Shown here: positions 60,352-64,000 of the stretch, one piece after another
Layout of the letters: the number at the start of each line of letters is the position of its first letter
How positions within the stretch are numbered: the first letter of the stretch is position 1
From: Infirmifilum lucidum
GTDB taxonomy: Archaea; Thermoproteota; Thermoprotei; Thermofilales; Thermofilaceae
Reading direction: 5' to 3'
Assembly (NCBI RefSeq): GCF_014876775.1
Contig: NZ_CP062310.1
Coordinates: forward strand, 1,155,699-1,219,698
Length of the DNA stretch: 64,000 nt
Position numbers and translations under genes: made by a program
Notes under the pieces: generated by a model
Databases searched by the model: none
Told to the model about the DNA's origin: nothing
What the model saw: only the letters and a program-made list of their open reading frames with translations

Positions 60352-61701
60352 ATGGCAGAGAGAGCAGACGTTATAGTCGTGGGCGGAGGGCCTGCCGGAA
60401 TGACTGCGGCCTCGCGAGTTAAGAGGTTCAGGCGTAACTGGAGGGTCGTCGTCTTCGAGAGGAGCAAGTACGTTAGCTACGCGCCCTGTGGGCTCCCGTA
60501 CTACCTGGGCGGGTACGCAGACAGCATAGAGGAGCTAGTCCACTACCCCCTACGTGTCTTCACCGAGGAGAGAGGTCTAGAGGTCTACACTAAGACCGAG
60601 GTAGTGGAGGCTGGAGAGGGGTACGTCAGGGCTCGCTTCAAAGACGGATCTGAGAAAACCTTTGAGTGGGATAAGTTGCTGATAGCCACGGGTGCCCGTC
60701 CTCGCGTCCCGCGTGTCCCGGGCACTGACTTGGAGGGCGTGTTAACTTTGAGGACTCTTGAGAGTGGCGAGGAGGCGGAGAAGGTTTTGAACGGTGCTGA
60801 GAGGATAGCAATAGTCGGAGCTGGGTATATTGGGCTAGAAGTGGCAGATAATCTCGCTAGGAGGGGTAAGAAGGTCCTCGTAGTAGAGATGTTACCACAC
60901 GTCATGCCAACTTTAGATCCAGACATGGCTAGTGTCGTAGAGGAAGAGCTTGTCCGGAACGGTGTTGAACTCCACTTGAATGAGGCTTTAAGGGAGATCG
61001 CCGGCAGCGGGAAGGTCGAAAAGATTGTCACCGATAAGTCGGAGTACAGGGCCGATGCGGTATTCTTGGCGACAGGCGTTGCGCCCGAAACTACGCTTGC
61101 GGACATGTTGGGGGTAAAGAAGGGGGCCACGGGGGCAGTGAGCGTAGACGCCTCGATGAGAACAAGCCATGAAAATGTCTTTGCTGCGGGGGATGTAGCG
61201 GAAGCGCTAAACCTCGTTACGGGAAAGCCAGACTGGTTCCCGCTGGCACCAGTAGCGAATAAGATGGGGTACGTAGCCGGGGCTTCTCTAGCCGGGTTTG
61301 AGGAGAGCTTCCCCGGGGCTGTGGGCACAGCAATAACGAAAGTTTTCGGTCTAGAGGTCGCAAGGACGGGTCTAACCGAGGAGAGGGCCCGGAAGGAGGG
61401 CTTTGACCCTGTCTCGGTTACAATAACGGCTAACTCTAGGGCTAGCTACTACCCCGGCGCGTCGCAGATAACGGTGAAGCTCATCGCCGACAGAAGTACG
61501 GGACAGCTTCTCGGGGCCCAGATTATAGGAGGAGAAGGTGTTCTGGCGAGAATCAACACCTTAGCCACACTCGTCGCAATGCGGGCCACTGTAAGAGACG
61601 CTTTCTTTAGCGATCTAGCCTATGCGCCCCCCTTTGCCCCCGTCTGGGATCCTGTTATTGTCGCTGCACGGGTTCTTCTTGGGAAGATTTCGGGGCACTA
61701 G
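60352..61701 (+). CDS. CoA-disulfide reductase / NADH oxidase-type flavoprotein
   Basis: 449 residues. FAD Rossmann GGGPAGMTA (11-19), single redox Cys46 in YAPCGLPYYLGGYAD, NAD site IVGAGYIGLEVAD (~151-163), FAD motif VFAAGDVAEA (~275-284), and a C-terminal dimerisation domain. The lone active-site Cys, as in CoADR or Nox, contrasts with the CxxC disulfide reductases. Reduces CoA disulfides or polysulfide/O2 with NAD(P)H; relatives in sulfur-respiring archaea act in S0 reduction. Confidence 0.9.
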   Translation: MAERADVIVVGGGPAGMTAASRVKRFRRNWRVVVFERSKYVSYAPCGLPYYLGGYADSIEELVHYPLRVFTEERGLEVYTKTEVVEAGEGYVRARFKDGSEKTFEWDKLLIATGARPRVPRVPGTDLEGVLTLRTLESGEEAEKVLNGAERIAIVGAGYIGLEVADNLARRGKKVLVVEMLPHVMPTLDPDMASVVEEELVRNGVELHLNEALREIAGSGKVEKIVTDKSEYRADAVFLATGVAPETTLADMLGVKKGATGAVSVDASMRTSHENVFAAGDVAEALNLVTGKPDWFPLAPVANKMGYVAGASLAGFEESFPGAVGTAITKVFGLEVARTGLTEERARKEGFDPVSVTITANSRASYYPGASQITVKLIADRSTGQLLGAQIIGGEGVLARINTLATLVAMRATVRDAFFSDLAYAPPFAPVWDPVIVAARVLLGKISGH

Positions 61702-62233
61702 CCTCTCCTTTCTTCTCAGATAGAACATACACGTATCCCCCGGCTATTAGGGTTACAGAGCCGGCTACGGCTAGCAGGGTCGAGGCTATGCTTTGGAGGT
61801 TAACAGCCTCTTGGTTGTACCTGGCGAAGTAGAGTGAGAGTCGGACAGTAGAATTGCATTTTCCGCAACTTGAGTTTATGGCCAGGAAGGAGGGTCTAGC
61901 GCTGAGGTAAAGTACGCCCGAGTTATTTTTCGCAGCGTCTCTAATGATTAACCTACCGACTTCTTGGAAGTTTTCGTCGTAGAAGATTAGGGTCAAGTCA
62001 ACGAACCTGTCTCCCCTGTAGGACAGGTTGAAGTACGTTTTCTGTGAAAGGCCGCTCGGGAGGGGGTAAACCTCGCTACGGTCAAGTGGAAGTCTCACTG
62101 TTACCGGTATCTTCTCGCGGGGCAACGTTTGGTAGCTTACACTGCCTGCCAGGATTACCCCGATTGCGAGTAGCGTGAAGCCGGTAATTATCAGTTTGAC
62201 AGCAAGCCCCCGGAGACTGCGGTCACTCTTCAT
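61655..62233 (-). CDS. two-helix membrane protein, function unknown
   Basis: About 192 residues from ATG 62233 (TTG 62254 possible). N-terminal helix (~10-32), an extracellular beta-rich part with N-sequons and a CGKC-like pair (NSSCGKCNSTV), and a C-terminal helix (~145-168) with a basic/charged tail. The CGKC motif could be redox-active or metal-binding. Overlaps the flavoprotein gene by 47 bases at the 3' ends; 38 bases upstream of its start lies the ileS end. No family recognised. Confidence 0.65.
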   Translation of the reverse strand: MKSDRSLRGLAVKLIITGFTLLAIGVILAGSVSYQTLPREKIPVTVRLPLDRSEVYPLPSGLSQKTYFNLSYRGDRFVDLTLIFYDENFQEVGRLIIRDAAKNNSGVLYLSARPSFLAINSSCGKCNSTVRLSLYFARYNQEAVNLQSIASTLLAVAGSVTLIAGGYVYVLSEKKGEASAPKSSQEEPVQRQ

Positions 62234-62271
62234 AGCTACAAGTGTTTCTCTCAAGTCCTTCGATAAATATT

Positions 62272-64000
62272 CTATGAGTGTCTGGTAGATGTTCTGCTGA
62301 TGCCTATTTTAACGTTGACGTCGCCTATGTCCCATTCCTGTACTAGATCCCCGCTGACCTGGTTCTCATCTGCCACATACACTACTGCCGAGGATCGAGA
62401 TTCCGTTCTTAGGAAATCCTCATATTCACCTAGGAGCCTCAGGTATTCGCGTGGAGCATAGATTGTCGTGACGATGTAGTCACTTACGGCGAGCCCGAGC
62501 TGTTTCCTCATGAACTGTATTCTCCTAAGGACGTCCCGGGCGAAACCTTCCGCCAGCTCCCTCTCGCTCAATGCGAGGTCTAGCACTACGCTCCCCCAGC
62601 TGAGAGACTCGCCGTCAAACCCCTCTCTCCACGTCTCGACTATATTAACCATGTCACGTGTAACCCGGAAGGTGTTACCGCCTACCTCGACGTCGGCGAA
62701 GCCCCTCTCGATTATTGCTGCAGCCACCTCCTCGCTTCTCCGCATGACTTCATCAACGACAGCATTCGCGGCTGACTTGAAGGCTGGGCCGAGCACGCGG
62801 TAGACTGGTTCAATCTTGAACGCTTTGTACTTCTTCAGAGACGAGAGGTCGTGAACCGCCACCTTCTTTACGTTAACCTGTGAGGCTATCACGTGCTCCA
62901 TCCTGCTTACGGCGTCCCTGACCTCAGGGTCATCAGTGAACACGTAGATAGCTGGTAGGGGCTGGCGCACTTTTATACCCCTGCGCATTCTCACTGCGAG
63001 CGCTCTCTCGACTACCTCGCGGGCAACTTCCATATGCTTTTCAAGCCTGTCGTCTATGAACTCCTCGCGGCCCTCAGGCCAGGAAAACATGTGGATGCTT
63101 GGAGGGTCTCTCTCGGATTTAAACACTTCAAGGTATATTTTCTCCATAGTGAAGGGGAGGATCGGGGATGCTGCGACGAGCAGCCTTCTCAACACGTAGC
63201 TTAGAGTTGCGTATGCAGCAAGCTTAGACTCTGCCTCTTCCTCGATCCACACGCGTGGCCTAATTAAGCGTATGTACCAGTGACTCAGGTCCTCGACTAC
63301 GAAGTCTCTTAGTAGCCTTGCTGCCCTGTAAATGTTGAGCTCCTCGAACGCTTTTCTAGTTTCCCGGAGGAACCTCTCAAAACGGGAGAGGAGCCAGCGG
63401 TCTTCTACCTGGAGCCTGTCCAATAGACTGTCTATTGGGTACATCTCGGGGTCGAACTTATCGATGCTCATGTACAGGCTTGCAAAGTAGTAGACGTTCC
63501 ACAAGATGTTGAGGTCGGAGTATACTTCTTCGAGCCCTCTCCAAGAAAACCTTAGATCCTCCCAGGTCGTGTTCTTTAAGACAAACCAGCGGAAGACGTC
63601 TCTGCTACCGTACTTATACTCGAGGACTTGTCGCGGCTCAACGTAGTTCCCGAGTGATTTATGCATCTCTCTTCCCTGCTCGTCCAGCGCAAACCCGTGC
63701 ATGAGCACGCGCAGATAGGGAGACCTATCAAATGCTATCAAGCCACTCCGCAGAAGCGAGAAAAACCACCCAGCAATCTGGTCATGCCCCTCTATCACGA
63801 GGTCCACGGGCCACAGGACTTTGAACTTCTCCTCGCTCTTAGGGTAGCCCAGGGACGCGTAGAAAGCGACCCCAGAGTCGAGCCACACGTCCAGGACGTC
63901 TGGGACTCTCCTCATAGTACCGCCGCACTTCGGGCACTTTAGAGTGACGCCATCAATCCACGGCCTGTGCAAGTCTGGGAGGTCTAGCTTCGAGCCCGCC
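62272..64000 (-). CDS. ileS: isoleucyl-tRNA synthetase, C-terminal part (5' end outside window)
   Basis: The frame is open through the right edge; the apparent TTG at 63972 is the Leu of an in-frame DLHRPWID motif. VPDVLDVWLDSGVAF and KMSKS-like EMHKSLGNYVEP (class I active site), WEDLRFSW, then the anticodon-binding helical domain with NLNILWN-like SDLNILWNVYYF and a ~200-residue archaeal/eukaryotic C-terminal extension. A CPKCGG pair near the edge may bind zinc. Charges tRNA-Ile. TAG stop at 62272-62274. Confidence 0.95.
   Translation of the reverse strand, partial: AGSKLDLPDLHRPWIDGVTLKCPKCGGTMRRVPDVLDVWLDSGVAFYASLGYPKSEEKFKVLWPVDLVIEGHDQIAGWFFSLLRSGLIAFDRSPYLRVLMHGFALDEQGREMHKSLGNYVEPRQVLEYKYGSRDVFRWFVLKNTTWEDLRFSWRGLEEVYSDLNILWNVYYFASLYMSIDKFDPEMYPIDSLLDRLQVEDRWLLSRFERFLRETRKAFEELNIYRAARLLRDFVVEDLSHWYIRLIRPRVWIEEEAESKLAAYATLSYVLRRLLVAASPILPFTMEKIYLEVFKSERDPPSIHMFSWPEGREEFIDDRLEKHMEVAREVVERALAVRMRRGIKVRQPLPAIYVFTDDPEVRDAVSRMEHVIASQVNVKKVAVHDLSSLKKYKAFKIEPVYRVLGPAFKSAANAVVDEVMRRSEEVAAAIIERGFADVEVGGNTFRVTRDMVNIVETWREGFDGESLSWGSVVLDLALSERELAEGFARDVLRRIQFMRKQLGLAVSDYIVTTIYAPREYLRLLGEYEDFLRTESRSSAVVYVADENQVSGDLVQEWDIGDVNVKIGISRTSTRHS

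Noticed and set aside
1-64000. CRISPR arrays, tRNA and rRNA genes, insertion sequences
   Set aside because: No regular repeat-spacer unit, no tRNA cloverleaf signature, no rRNA core and no transposase-like frame or paired terminal repeats were seen in any gap, although only by eye.

Overview
The window looks like a chromosome segment of a hyperthermophilic crenarchaeon, most likely of the Thermofilum/Thermofilales group. The evidence is a fructose-1,6-bisphosphate aldolase/phosphatase, a tungsten-type aldehyde:ferredoxin oxidoreductase, proteasome-chaperone and Clp1 kinase genes of archaeal type, TATA boxes about 26-32 bases upstream of many start codons (leaderless transcription), frequent GTG/TTG starts, and a crenarchaeal single-stranded-DNA-binding protein. 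The large oligopeptide transporter fits a peptide-scavenging lifestyle. Assignment to genus is an inference; no rRNA is present. I see no tRNA, rRNA, CRISPR array, insertion sequence or replication initiator gene.

Layout. 1-9.4 kb: end of a GH57 glycosidase, glycerate kinase, SSB, a glycosyltransferase, a decayed gene fragment, a flippase-like membrane protein, a SWIM protein, a run of hydrolases (phosphoesterase, IMPase, TatD), a GC-rich gene-free stretch, and a PAC2 proteasome-assembly factor. 9.4-13.3 kb: a five-gene DUF4129-small membrane protein-MoxR-DUF58-membrane protein operon. 13.3-18.9 kb: adenylate kinase, the TldD/TldE protease pair, and a transglutaminase-like protein with a membrane-anchored surface partner. 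18.9-23.8 kb: carbamate kinase, then a tungsten/molybdenum group (AOR, MoaD-like protein, ModE-like regulator, JAMM protease, MobA). 23.8-34.3 kb: PsiE-like protein, macro-domain protein divergent from a Clp1 polynucleotide kinase, FBP aldolase/phosphatase, a P2-type ATPase with an ArsA-like ATPase, an HD phosphohydrolase, an Lrp regulator, and a PD-(D/E)XK nuclease with a PP-loop enzyme. 34.3-37.7 kb: a metallo-beta-lactamase-fold protein, then a biotin-dependent carboxylase operon (carboxyltransferase, an overlooked 55-residue protein, biotin carrier) preceded by a half-size AHS2/PxpC-like protein. 37.8-41.1 kb: a processive glycosyltransferase, Ogt and a surface beta-propeller-like protein. 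41.2-48.6 kb: a complete oligopeptide ABC transporter. 48.6-62.3 kb: two DUF72 proteins (one fused to a SWIM-like finger), a NEW3 surface protein with CcdA, a GH57 amylase with a winged-helix protein, pyrophosphatase, a GTPBP1-like GTPase, DUF429, dCTP deaminase, endonuclease III, SurE, and a CoA-disulfide-reductase-like flavoprotein. The right edge holds most of ileS.

How the genes work together. Peptides imported by the ABC system could feed TldD/E and central metabolism; AOR could oxidise the derived aldehydes; FBP aldolase/phosphatase supplies gluconeogenesis; GH57 enzymes handle glucans. The envelope is represented by several signal-peptide proteins with a C-terminal membrane anchor, two glycosyltransferases, a flippase-like protein, a transglutaminase-like protein and the MoxR/DUF58 operon. 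A striking layout feature is that 11 of 15 convergent gene pairs overlap at their 3' ends, by 4 to 74 bases.

No single locus is provably a new system. The best leads are the JAMM/MoaD-like/AOR/MobA neighbourhood, the carboxylase operon with its tiny subunit and half-size AHS2 protein, the macro-domain/Clp1 divergent pair, the DUF72-SWIM fusion with a palindromic candidate operator, and the MoxR/DUF58 operon near TldD/E and the transglutaminase-like gene.
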